Positions 7,933 through 15,634 of a DNA stretch of 25,789 nucleotides are shown piece by piece. Origin of the DNA: a virus. Position 1 is the stretch's first letter. Each line of letters opens with the position of its first letter. Under the pieces are notes generated by a model that searched no databases, was not told the DNA's origin, and was given only the letters and a program-made list of their open reading frames with translations. Made by a program: the position numbers and the translations under genes. The stretch spans positions 1 to 25,789 of the IMG/VR virus record IMGVR_UViG_3300042934_000886, one strand, 5' to 3'.

Positions 7933-8199
7933 TTAATCACGCTCACAAACATAGAGGAAGCATTCCAGATAATTGCTCCACTCTTTCAGACTTATTATTT
8001 TATAAAGCTTATCCCCTGTTTTGAGATAACCAGTATCCGTAATATTTACATTCTTATTGCAAAAGGCTCTTGCGGTAATGTCAATCTTGATACCATCTTC
8101 AAACTGTATTGTCTTTTCATATGGCTGTAAATCTATCTGCATTTTAGCAAGCTTCCCTTTCTCTGCATCCAATACCTCACATTCCGTATTATAAAACAT
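7933..8199 (-). CDS. Small head-tail connector/adaptor protein
   Basis: An 88-aa protein that starts within the stop of the previous gene (TAATG overlap) after a GGAGGT box, so it is translationally coupled. It is beta-rich, with the phrase TGYLKTGDKLYKIISLKEW, which is common in small head-completion proteins encoded after the gp6-like connector in siphophage-type clusters. The exact fold is not provable by eye. Its role in joining portal and head-closure proteins is inferred from position. Confidence 0.55.
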   Translation of the reverse strand: MFYNTECEVLDAEKGKLAKMQIDLQPYEKTIQFEDGIKIDITARAFCNKNVNITDTGYLKTGDKLYKIISLKEWSNYLECFLYVCERD

Positions 8200-8504
8200 T
8201 AAGCACCTCCAATCATAATCTTTGGTTTCGGTAAAGCCTCCTTGATATAATCCGGTATCCCCGAACTGTTTAGGCTGATACTCCGTTCCCCTTCTGTTTT
8301 TTGTGAATACCCAAGCACATCCTGATTTCGATATAAATAGAAAGCTAGATTTATAATCGTAGAATCATATCGTTCCGGCAATTCAGAGATGTTACAAAAT
8401 TCCTCTGCCATAATCCTTGCTTGTTGCAAATAATACTGTAACAAAGCATCCTTTGATGTATCATCTGTAGCCAATCCTAATAGTATCTTTAATACTTCAA
8501 ACAT
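8199..8504 (-). CDS. Phage head-tail connector, gp6-like
   Basis: A 101-aa, mostly helical protein starting at ATG after GGAGGTG. The pattern of LLGLATDDTSKDALLQYYL, an alpha-helical stretch, and a late VLGYSQKTEGERSISL is that of the HK97 gp6/SPP1 gp15 connector family (short helical proteins that extend the portal ring). It sits directly downstream of the coat gene, the standard position. The stop overlaps the next start by one base. Confidence 0.8.
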   Translation of the reverse strand: MFEVLKILLGLATDDTSKDALLQYYLQQARIMAEEFCNISELPERYDSTIINLAFYLYRNQDVLGYSQKTEGERSISLNSSGIPDYIKEALPKPKIMIGGA

Positions 8505-8538
8505 TTCGCACCTCCATAATATTCGTATGATTGTAATA

Positions 8539-8565
8539 GGTAGAGACAGAATATCTGCCCCTACC
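8539..8565 (-). other. 12-bp hairpin between coat and connector genes
   Basis: On the minus strand GGTAGGGGCAGA pairs with TCTGTCTCTACC (two G-U pairs) around a 3-base loop. No T run follows, so it is not a classical terminator. It could tune the coat-to-connector ratio by attenuation, RNA processing or 3'-end protection. Confidence 0.5.
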
Positions 8566-8576
8566 CATAGTTATTT

Positions 8577-9704
8577 CTAGCCTAATAATCTGCACGCCAA
8601 TTCTGGATTCAAAGTTTTTACACCACAAAGCATATCAATAGAAATGATATCTTTCTTGAACTGACTGTTGTAATCATAGATAACACGAAGTCCAAAGCCA
8701 TCATAATTGACAATAGCTTTTTGCTCTGTGCCTAGACCTTTTGGTAATGCTAATGGTCTTGTAACCAGTGCAAATGCATTCTTATGAAATGCTAAGTTAG
8801 CTACGTGACTTCCTGCGATTGTAACCTCTGTTGCAGTAGTAATATCCTCTCTTAGAGTTGGTGCGATAGAAATGGTAATCTCATTATTTTCCGCTGTAAC
8901 AGCTCCTGTGATTGAATATGTCTTTCCATTTATCGTAGCAACATCACCAACATTTACACTTCCTGTTAAAGTGGTAGCACTAACAGTAATGGAAGTTGCA
9001 CCTTTACTTGTAGCAGCCTTTGGCTTAATCTTACCACTACCTGCGGATAACGTTCCGGCAATATGACTTGCTACGTTTTGGTCATTATAGATACCAAACC
9101 CGAACTTTCTACCAAGACAAGCCTCTGACAATGAAGTGCCATCGTCCCCAACTTTACCAGCTTCATGGAAGGTTGGAATCTGCAAGAAATTATTCTCTGC
9201 CGATGGGTCAATTACCAAACTTCTGCTATCAAATGGTGTCTTTGTCTCATTCAATATTTTTCTTGCTCCTGTAATGGCTCCAATATCATTTGGCGTAGTT
9301 CCTGCCACGCCACATGTATTGGATACATCCTTATAGAGTCCTAACAAATAGGTATCAATCTTCTGTGCAAAACTCTGCATTGCTGGTTGTAATAACTGTG
9401 TACTAAAATCTGCAATATCAAGCGAAAGCTGTTCTGCTGTTACTTCAAAGGATACATCAAGTAGCTTATCTAAGGTAACATTAGCTGCACCCTCTGTAGC
9501 ATCTTGGATTTCTATTCCTGTAGTGCGGTTGAATTCCTTTGCTTCAAATGTAGCTGGCTTACGGATTGTTACCGAATTACCTACTCCTGCTACAAATTCA
9601 TTCTCATAATCTCTGTATACCAGATTTGACATAACTGTGTTGTTTTTCAGTTGTAATAAAGCTTCCTTTGCGATGATTTGTGGTGTTAAAATTGTATTTC
9701 CCAT
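8577..9704 (-). CDS. Major capsid protein, P22 coat (gp5)-like, HK97 fold
   Basis: A 375-aa protein beginning GNTILTPQIIAKEALLQLKN, the usual opening of P22-type coat proteins in Firmicute phages. The N-arm is followed by VGNSVTIRKPATFEAKEFNR and by LDVSFEVTAEQLSLDIADF. Around residues 220-300 there is a Thr/Ser/Ala/Val-rich insertion (VNVGDVATINGKTYSITGAV) that looks like the P22 I-domain. The C-terminus returns to the core fold with LRVIYDYNSQFKKDIISIDML. P22-type coats assemble on a scaffold without a maturation protease, and no protease gene is present, which agrees. RBS is GGTTAGG upstream of ATG. Confidence 0.9.
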   Translation of the reverse strand: MGNTILTPQIIAKEALLQLKNNTVMSNLVYRDYENEFVAGVGNSVTIRKPATFEAKEFNRTTGIEIQDATEGAANVTLDKLLDVSFEVTAEQLSLDIADFSTQLLQPAMQSFAQKIDTYLLGLYKDVSNTCGVAGTTPNDIGAITGARKILNETKTPFDSRSLVIDPSAENNFLQIPTFHEAGKVGDDGTSLSEACLGRKFGFGIYNDQNVASHIAGTLSAGSGKIKPKAATSKGATSITVSATTLTGSVNVGDVATINGKTYSITGAVTAENNEITISIAPTLREDITTATEVTIAGSHVANLAFHKNAFALVTRPLALPKGLGTEQKAIVNYDGFGLRVIYDYNSQFKKDIISIDMLCGVKTLNPELACRLLG

Positions 9705-9725
9705 AGTTTTTTACCTAACCCTTTC

Positions 9726-10313
9726 TTATTTGCGATTTCTGACTTTAATGTAGTCAGTCATTGATAATTTTTCTAAATCTGTGTCAACAGTTCCATTTGC
9801 TTTTGGTGGTGTATAACCATTTCCTTTAATTCTTTCTTCCAAAGCCTTCTGGACTGCACCTTGAAATGTAGTCTCAAATGCTTTTAGATTTTGTACGGTA
9901 GATTCCTCATTTTCTCCAATAAAAAAGCCTACCAAATCAATCGGTAGGTTCTTCTCACTTGCAAGCTGCATTGCTCTATTGGTAAGACTTTCACGTTCCT
10001 TTTCGGATTTCATTTTACTAATTTCTGTTTTCAAACGTTCTACTTCAAGTTCCTGCTCACTCTTTTCCGGAAAACGTCTTCCAATTTCATCATTGATGAT
10101 TGTATCTAGATGATTTGCTTTCCATGTTTCCAGTCCCTTTTGTAAATGCTTGTCCTTAACGGAATCTAACCATGCTTTTGCTTCCGGTACAGTATCAACG
10201 TAATTCTGCACTTTTTCTTGGCTTAAAGTTGCGTAGGAACTAAGTAATTCACTTACCTCCGGAGCCTTTCCTTCTTCACCCTCTAAAAATTGTTTTACTT
10301 CTTCTAACATCAT
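9726..10313 (-). CDS. Phage scaffolding protein, DUF4355 family
   Basis: A 195-aa protein. The start is the first of two consecutive ATGs at 10313, which overlaps the portal stop codon (ATGA) and follows GGAGG. A longer frame reaching into the portal gene is a shadow. The sequence is charged and helical: DSVKDKHLQKGLETWKANH, then a coiled coil around 85-125 with LEVERLKTEISKMKSEK, then NLPIDLVGFFIGENEEST, all typical of DUF4355. Scaffold proteins guide procapsid assembly and leave before packaging. Its place between portal and coat is the canonical one; overlap with the portal gene indicates translational coupling. Confidence 0.88.
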   Translation of the reverse strand: MMLEEVKQFLEGEEGKAPEVSELLSSYATLSQEKVQNYVDTVPEAKAWLDSVKDKHLQKGLETWKANHLDTIINDEIGRRFPEKSEQELEVERLKTEISKMKSEKERESLTNRAMQLASEKNLPIDLVGFFIGENEESTVQNLKAFETTFQGAVQKALEERIKGNGYTPPKANGTVDTDLEKLSMTDYIKVRNRK

Positions 10314-11596
10314 AATTGTTTTTCCTCCAATTCTTCTGCCCCAGTAACATCTTCTGATACAACTGACGCATCTTCTACTTTGATTTTCTGTAACTCTAAC
10401 GTTGGACTTTCCACAAATGGCAGCAATGACAGCAATGTTTCTTTGGAGCATACACCATTTAATTTTGTAATTACATCTGCAAGTCCTGTTAAATCGGTAG
10501 GTAGGTTTCTTGTAAACTTGATTGCGATATCTTTATAATCAAATACTCTGCCTTCCCGTTTCTTTATATAAAGAAATAGGTTCTTAAGACGTTCCCGAAT
10601 CACTCGTTCCATGAATGCTTCACGAATCGCTACCCTATTTTCTAAATTAAGCAATTTGTTCCTTAGTGCCAATGAGGAAGTATTAGATGCCCAATTCTCA
10701 TTAAAATTCACCTCATCCATCATGTCATAAATCTTGCGTTCAATATTCTCTAATTCATTTTGCACAAAGCTGTCATTGATATCCTTGGTAAGCCATTTGA
10801 CCGCCCCACCCTTTGGAACTTGAATAATGCCCATCTTCTTCATCTTAAGAAGGTCTTCTTCCTCTATCTTGGCATTCTCAATAATCAGATACGCATTTCT
10901 GTGATCTGAGATTTCATTTACCAAATCTGAGTTTAATGCGTTATAGGAATCTATCAAACTAATAATGTCATAGAAACCACTTTTTGTTTCCGTATTTGCA
11001 CTACAGACAATAACCGGAACTCTCTCAAATAAATGTGGATGCTCTCCAAGATATTCAAGACTCCCTTCATTCAAACGGTAGTGATAAATCATTTCGTCTG
11101 TATATACATCCAGATACTCATGATCCTCAAATGCCTTGCTAAACTTATGGATAGCAAGTGTTACATTTCTCTCTGCCGTACCATCATCCAGTACATAAGC
11201 ATTCATAGGAGTTAAGACTGTCGCTGAAAACTCACCATTTTTATCTATGTAATCTAGTTCATAACTTTCTCCTAAAATCTCGCTATATTTGCGTAAGGTG
11301 ATATTGTGTTCCTTTTCCCAACAGGAATTATTTGTATCAATACATTTAATTATCTTATCGTCATCTGACTTGGATACATAATTGACTGGCTTTCCAAGTA
11401 AATATCCTGTCTCATTATCTACGAACTTCCTCGGAAAATTGAATACTAATTTCTGATTGCTCCGGCTGTCCTGCATATCGTAATTATTTAGTATTTCATG
11501 ATTCCCATCGTAGTAATCCTTGTATATTTGTTTCTGCTGTACCTGCTTTTCCAATTCATTCAGGCATAATAATATTATTTCATCAGTTATTATCAA
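10310..11596 (-). CDS. Phage portal protein, SPP1 gp6-like
   Basis: A 428-aa protein starting at TTG five bases after AGGAGG. Typical SPP1 gp6 features include an N-terminal helix with YKDYYDGNHEIL, then NFPRKFVDNETGYLLGKPV, LTPMNAYVLDD, and a helical stem/wing region with SDLVNEISDHRNAYLII and GAVKWLTKD. The acidic C-terminus (EDVTGAEELEEKQL) is also usual. Twelve copies would form the DNA channel at the head vertex and dock the terminase. No gp7-like minor head protein gene lies between portal and scaffold, unlike many SPP1-type clusters. Confidence 0.92.
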   Translation of the reverse strand: MIITDEIILLCLNELEKQVQQKQIYKDYYDGNHEILNNYDMQDSRSNQKLVFNFPRKFVDNETGYLLGKPVNYVSKSDDDKIIKCIDTNNSCWEKEHNITLRKYSEILGESYELDYIDKNGEFSATVLTPMNAYVLDDGTAERNVTLAIHKFSKAFEDHEYLDVYTDEMIYHYRLNEGSLEYLGEHPHLFERVPVIVCSANTETKSGFYDIISLIDSYNALNSDLVNEISDHRNAYLIIENAKIEEEDLLKMKKMGIIQVPKGGAVKWLTKDINDSFVQNELENIERKIYDMMDEVNFNENWASNTSSLALRNKLLNLENRVAIREAFMERVIRERLKNLFLYIKKREGRVFDYKDIAIKFTRNLPTDLTGLADVITKLNGVCSKETLLSLLPFVESPTLELQKIKVEDASVVSEDVTGAEELEEKQL

Positions 11597-11623
11597 GGTT
11601 TCCTCCTCTCAAAAATGGACATA

Positions 11624-11652
11624 GAAAAAGCCTACGATTTCTCATAGACCTT
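11624..11652 (-). terminator. Intrinsic terminator after the DUF1643-like gene
   Basis: On the minus strand an 11-bp stem, including several G-U pairs, is closed by a GAAA tetraloop and followed by TTTTT. It begins just past the stop codon at 11657 and lies upstream of the portal ribosome site. It would separate the inserted gene from the head operon unless read through. Confidence 0.75.
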
Positions 11653-11656
11653 AAGC

Positions 11657-12388
11657 TTATATTGCCCGACATATTTTCTCTAGCCAAAATTTCTTTTGCT
11701 TATCCAACGTAGGACTTGCATGATAACATAGTTCTTCCGGTAAATCATCGGATCGTACTGCAACTTTTCTATTCTTTATATTAATATTCTGTAATTGTGT
11801 ATTGCAAATTATTGCCAACTCTTTCAATTCATTACTAGTACCCCATGCTAAAACAAGTGGAATCTCTGAATCAATATTCAATGCATTCATTAATTCGTCT
11901 GCCCTAATATCAGAAAAAATGCTATGTATAAAATCATCATGATGAAATTCTTTGCATTTCTTAAAAAACAAACTACTTTTTGGTTCTCTGATATCTGATA
12001 GATTGATTACTCGAACATGATTCCAATCATTATTTTTCATCACTCTCATAACTTGATACTGAGTAATATCCGGCTTGGCTTTTACCAAATAATTTTTAAA
12101 AGCCATTTTATTCATATCACCAACATCATAATTAAATAATTCCAAAGTACTCTCTTCTGGTTTTGATGATCCTGGATTCATCATAATAAATATAGCATTT
12201 GGTATATAAGAATATGGCTTTGCTAATAATGTATCTTCAAAACTTCCACTCCTATTATATATTTCCAAAACATTCCGACATTTTGTAATTGACTGATCTG
12301 TATCTACAATATTATAAAAGCTTCCATAAACTAAATATTCTTGTTTTAAATTATCTGCATTAGGCCATTCAGGCATGTTTTTATACAT
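11657..12388 (-). CDS. DUF1643-like protein, probable moron
   Basis: A 243-aa protein with AAGGGG 8 bases before ATG. Diagnostic stretches are AIFIMMNPGSSKPEES at about residues 67-82 and HVRVINLSDIREPKSSLFF at about 124-142. These correspond to the LMLNPS and VVNLFALR blocks of DUF1643, whose biochemical function is unknown to me. C-terminal LVLAWGTSNELK and the Cys-His pair near ELCYHASPT also fit that family. It is soluble, with no signal peptide. It is not a packaging gene although it lies between terminase and portal, and it has its own promoter and terminator, which marks it as an independently expressed cargo gene. A role in defence or helper interference is speculation. Confidence 0.7.
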   Translation of the reverse strand: MYKNMPEWPNADNLKQEYLVYGSFYNIVDTDQSITKCRNVLEIYNRSGSFEDTLLAKPYSYIPNAIFIMMNPGSSKPEESTLELFNYDVGDMNKMAFKNYLVKAKPDITQYQVMRVMKNNDWNHVRVINLSDIREPKSSLFFKKCKEFHHDDFIHSIFSDIRADELMNALNIDSEIPLVLAWGTSNELKELAIICNTQLQNINIKNRKVAVRSDDLPEELCYHASPTLDKQKKFWLEKICRAI

Positions 12389-12438
12389 TGATATAACCCC
12401 TTAATATTAGTATTTATTGCAACATATTTATGTTTTCT

Positions 12439-12447
12439 ATTATAACA
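12439..12447 (-). promoter_or_regulatory. Extended -10 promoter of the DUF1643-like gene
   Basis: The minus strand carries TGTTATAAT, an extended -10 box, just after the large-terminase stop and about 50 bases before the DUF1643-like ATG. No good -35 is at 17 bases, though TTGTTT occurs 14 bases upstream. TTGCAAT is repeated directly on both sides of the box and could be an operator. Confidence 0.5.
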
Positions 12448-12455
12448 TTGCAAAT

Positions 12456-14051
12456 CTAAAACAACAATCCTCTGTCATAAAACTTCAACTTCTGTACCCC
12501 CTGCACCAACTGAACCGCTCCATACAAACTGTCCGGAGCATCATCATGTTTTGCACCTTTGTTATAATCCTTTACTTGATTGTTGTATGCCGTATTATTT
12601 CGATTAAAGAGAATATAGCCTCTTTTAATATCCGGCTCTAATGTTATAATTCTTTCGTGTTTCTGACCTTTGGAATGTATCTCTTCAACCGGAATGTAGA
12701 TTTGATGATTCCATAATGTCTCTTCGAATTTCTGCTTCATATAGCTTTGTGCTTGTGTTGCTTCAAATCCAATCTTATCAATATCGTAATACTCAAACTT
12801 TCGTATTACCTCTGCAAATAAATCATCTGGCAACAACTTATACAAAGTGCCATCAATCACATACATCTGCCCAGTCACCCTATGTTTCCCCAATATGGTT
12901 ACTGCCGAATAATCGTTTCGTTTTCCGGCTTTTATTGCAGGATCAATATACATCACAGTTTCCAGTTCTTCCATCGAAGGTAGCTGCTCATAAAACGTAA
13001 TATTCTGAAAGATATAATCATCTGTACTTCTTGGATCATTCTGCAATTCCTTAAAGAACGATTTGTAACCCATTGCTTGTTTCTTGCACATAAGATAGTA
13101 ATAGTCCAGATATTCCTTCCACAAAATATCCGTATCTTCTAGCATTTCCTCTTGATGCATCTCATAATAGCCCTTAGCTGTTTGGATTCTATCCCTATCT
13201 TCTAAGTTATTATAGAGCCGTTCCCATTCCCCCCACATATCATCCCTACCAGAGAAACTAATAATTGCAGACTTACGAATGCTACGAACTCCTGGAATTT
13301 TACCCTTGAGTAAATCAGCCATTAAATCCTCTTCATGCAGGACTGTACCAACAACTAGAATATTCGTATTCTTTGTACCAATGGGAATAACAACATCGGT
13401 AAAGGTATTCTTTACCTGCTCACGTTTTGTCTCTGACTTCGCTGTATCATCCTTTAATAAATCATCAAGTAATACCAACTGAGGTCGATACTGCTTAAAA
13501 TGAATACCACGCAAAGAACCGTCAATACCACGAATCATAATGCAAGCATCTATCTGGTTAGAACCTTTAATCCAAATCTCATTGTTATTCCATCGATTAC
13601 CCTTTTGAATATGAAAGTCCTCCAATAATAATGAATTATTCTCCAATTCATCTTTTATCATATCTAGGAACGGTAAAGCTATTTGCTCCGTTGCAGATAT
13701 AATCAGTGTAAACTGCGACTTCTTATATAACGTGGAATACAGTGGAAATAAAAAGGAATTGATTGTACTCTTGCCATGCTCCCTCGGAAGTCCAAAAGCT
13801 TCTATCAATCCTGTGTGAGCCAACATATATTTCAATTCTGCGAATAACTCTTTGTGAAAGCTGCCAAATTCTCTGTCAAAGTATTTTGGAAAATAGCAAA
13901 GAGCGAAGAACTCAATGTCCATTTCCCCTAGTAACCTTCTAATCTCCGAAAATGAAAACTTATCCACCAATTCTGAAATAGATTTCTCATCAAAATATTT
14001 TCTAAGATAGGTTCCCATCAACTTATTCTGTCTCTGTTCTTCTGTAACCAT
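12456..14051 (-). CDS. Terminase large subunit (TerL)
   Basis: A 531-aa packaging motor with both domains intact. The ATPase has Walker A LPREHGKST (88-96), Walker B LVLLDD (192-197) and the coupling region VVGTVLHEED. The RNase-H-like nuclease has YIDPAIKAGKRNDYSA (D370 as first metal ligand) and the C-terminal HDDAPDS (502-508) carrying the last acidic residues. The start has AAAGGAG upstream of ATG. TerL pumps DNA through the portal and cuts concatemers. The tyrosine recombinase gene separates it from the small-terminase-like gene, an uncommon arrangement. All catalytic residues I can check are present, so packaging is probably functional. Confidence 0.95.
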   Translation of the reverse strand: MVTEEQRQNKLMGTYLRKYFDEKSISELVDKFSFSEIRRLLGEMDIEFFALCYFPKYFDREFGSFHKELFAELKYMLAHTGLIEAFGLPREHGKSTINSFLFPLYSTLYKKSQFTLIISATEQIALPFLDMIKDELENNSLLLEDFHIQKGNRWNNNEIWIKGSNQIDACIMIRGIDGSLRGIHFKQYRPQLVLLDDLLKDDTAKSETKREQVKNTFTDVVIPIGTKNTNILVVGTVLHEEDLMADLLKGKIPGVRSIRKSAIISFSGRDDMWGEWERLYNNLEDRDRIQTAKGYYEMHQEEMLEDTDILWKEYLDYYYLMCKKQAMGYKSFFKELQNDPRSTDDYIFQNITFYEQLPSMEELETVMYIDPAIKAGKRNDYSAVTILGKHRVTGQMYVIDGTLYKLLPDDLFAEVIRKFEYYDIDKIGFEATQAQSYMKQKFEETLWNHQIYIPVEEIHSKGQKHERIITLEPDIKRGYILFNRNNTAYNNQVKDYNKGAKHDDAPDSLYGAVQLVQGVQKLKFYDRGLLF

Positions 14052-14101
14052 ATATCACTCCTTTCCAATAAAATGTACTGTAAAAATTTTCACGCCTTCA
14101 G

Positions 14102-14145
14102 CTACCGCCCACTTTTGGGCATAAAGAAGCACCCCTGCCTACCGC
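14102..14145. repeat. Hairpin and CTACCGC direct repeats between TerL and tyrosine recombinase
   Basis: CTACCGC occurs at 14102-14108 and 14139-14145. Between them GCCCA (14107-14111) and TGGGC (14116-14120) form a short hairpin. The 130-base spacer has no gene. It could be a binding or crossover region for the adjacent recombinase, or a leader structure for TerL. Confidence 0.35.
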
Positions 14146-14181
14146 TATAGTAAACAAGAATGCCATGCTATTCCTATTCAA

Positions 14182-15021
14182 TTACCAGCTAAGATTCATC
14201 AATGCATCTTTCTTATCTTGCTCGGTCGTTTGGGTATAGAGCATGCTAGTTAAAATACTCTCATGCCCCAATATCTGCTGTATCGTAGTCATTGGTGTAT
14301 TCTTCTTCACCAACTGATATCCAACATTATGGCGAAGCATATGAGGTGTAATATCTACTCCAAGCTTCTTCCCATAGTTATTTAGTATAATCTCAACCGC
14401 ACCTCTACCAATGGCACCACGCTGTCCTATCAATAACCTTGTAAATCCTGTTTGCTTTCGTACTTTCAGATAATCCTTTATAACTATCTGCACCTGTTGG
14501 TTCATAGGAAGTGTTCTATTGACCATACCTTTGCCGAGTATCTTAATATAATTCTCTTTTTCTGAGAATACAATATCACTCAAGTTCAAATTCACTAACT
14601 CGCTAACTCTGATTCCTGTTCCAAGAAGGGTTTCCAGAATGCAGATATGCATTGGGTTCTTTGCTTTATATACTTGTTCTCGTATCAGTAGCAATTGCTC
14701 CTGCGGTACTCCTTTATACTCCGGCTTATCCCGATTCTTAATCAGCTTCACATGAATTAATTCACCCTCAATTACCTTTTCTTCATATAGATATCTGCAA
14801 TAGGTATTGATACTGGCGAGCTTACGATTTAAAGTCTTCACCGATACTTCCTGCTTCAAAAGCACCTGCTTATATTCCAATAAATCAAACTCATCCAGTT
14901 CCAATATATCCTTATGCAACTGGTTTAAAAATACGTTGACATCTCTTTCATAACAGTTTATTGTGTTAACACTGAACTCGGATTTCAAAAGGTATTTTTT
15001 GAATCCATCTAAATTCTTCAT
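14182..15021 (-). CDS. Tyrosine recombinase, XerC/D-like
   Basis: A 279-aa protein with an N-terminal SAM-like core-binding domain (1-95) and a complete catalytic domain: R138 in GTGIRVSEL, K164 in ILGKG, H227 and R230 in TPHMLRH, H253 in LGHES, and the nucleophile Y262 in MLYTQTT. The start has AGGAGGTG 7 bases upstream. The size and short arms fit Xer-type or transposon recombinases rather than a typical large phage integrase. The element already has a serine integrase, and this gene sits inside the packaging module between the two terminase genes. Roles in resolving element dimers, helping replication, or being a separate insertion are all possible. Confidence 0.9.
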   Translation of the reverse strand: MKNLDGFKKYLLKSEFSVNTINCYERDVNVFLNQLHKDILELDEFDLLEYKQVLLKQEVSVKTLNRKLASINTYCRYLYEEKVIEGELIHVKLIKNRDKPEYKGVPQEQLLLIREQVYKAKNPMHICILETLLGTGIRVSELVNLNLSDIVFSEKENYIKILGKGMVNRTLPMNQQVQIVIKDYLKVRKQTGFTRLLIGQRGAIGRGAVEIILNNYGKKLGVDITPHMLRHNVGYQLVKKNTPMTTIQQILGHESILTSMLYTQTTEQDKKDALMNLSW

Positions 15022-15051
15022 AATGCAGCACCTCCTAATCTTGGTACTACA

Positions 15052-15080
15052 TTAATCACTCTAAAGTGCACAATAGTCAA
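15052..15080 (-). promoter_or_regulatory. Possible promoter of the tyrosine recombinase gene
   Basis: On the minus strand TTGACT (15075-15080) is followed after 17 bases by GATTAA (15052-15057). The -35 is good and the -10 weak. The site lies in the 94-base gap upstream of the recombinase ribosome site. Confidence 0.3.
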
Positions 15081-15115
15081 GAGAAACTCAGTACATAACC
15101 CTAACTCCGTTATGA

Positions 15116-15634
15116 CTAATCTTGGGCAATATCCACAACATTATCTTCTTCAATTTCTGACTCATCACCCCGAAGCATCTCAAGAAATAACTCCTTCCTA
15201 GCTTGCTCATTCTGACTGGTATCAAGTATCAGTTCTTTTTTGTCTGACCATTCTTCCGGACATCGGTTACGCAAATAAAATGAAATCGCAGCTGCTGATG
15301 GTGGCTGATGCTTCTTTGTCTTTTCCAACTTGGTATGCTTCTTCCCCGACTTATCCTCTTCCACAATCGTTTTCAATTCCTCGTACTCATATCCAGTGCA
15401 CAATTTCACTAATGATTTTTCAACATCATTATTCAACACGCTCCTGCCCATATCAACAAGTTCCGATAGGTTCTCGTGATCCTTACAATAACGATACCAA
15501 GTATCAGGAGATATATGTAGTTTCTTACATATCACTCTTACCGAATCGCCTTGTATAACCCACTCTGTAATGTCCGATAACTGTGGTAATATGTCCGTTT
15601 CATATTTTGTCAGTTTATCATTCTCCATTTTCAT
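15116..15634 (-). CDS. Terminase small-subunit-like DNA-binding protein
   Basis: A 172-aa protein. I use the ATG after AAAGGACGG, which overlaps the end of the methyltransferase gene by 17 bases; another ATG lies two codons downstream. An N-terminal helix-turn-helix (VIQGDSVRVICKKLHISPDT, WYRYCKDH) is followed by a helical oligomerisation region. After that comes GYEYEELKTIVEEDKSGK, then KKHQPPSAAAISFYLRNRCPEEW. That last block is common in Firmicute small-terminase or terminase-adjacent proteins. The C-terminus is acidic. It would recognise the packaging site and hand DNA to TerL. The alternative is a general HTH accessory protein. Confidence 0.7.
   Translation of the reverse strand: MKMENDKLTKYETDILPQLSDITEWVIQGDSVRVICKKLHISPDTWYRYCKDHENLSELVDMGRSVLNNDVEKSLVKLCTGYEYEELKTIVEEDKSGKKHTKLEKTKKHQPPSAAAISFYLRNRCPEEWSDKKELILDTSQNEQARKELFLEMLRGDESEIEEDNVVDIAQD

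Noticed and set aside
10314-10451. N-terminal extension of the scaffolding protein into the portal gene
   Set aside because: It is Arg/Cys-rich shadow coding; the ATG overlapping the portal stop has a GGAGG box and fits DUF4355 length.
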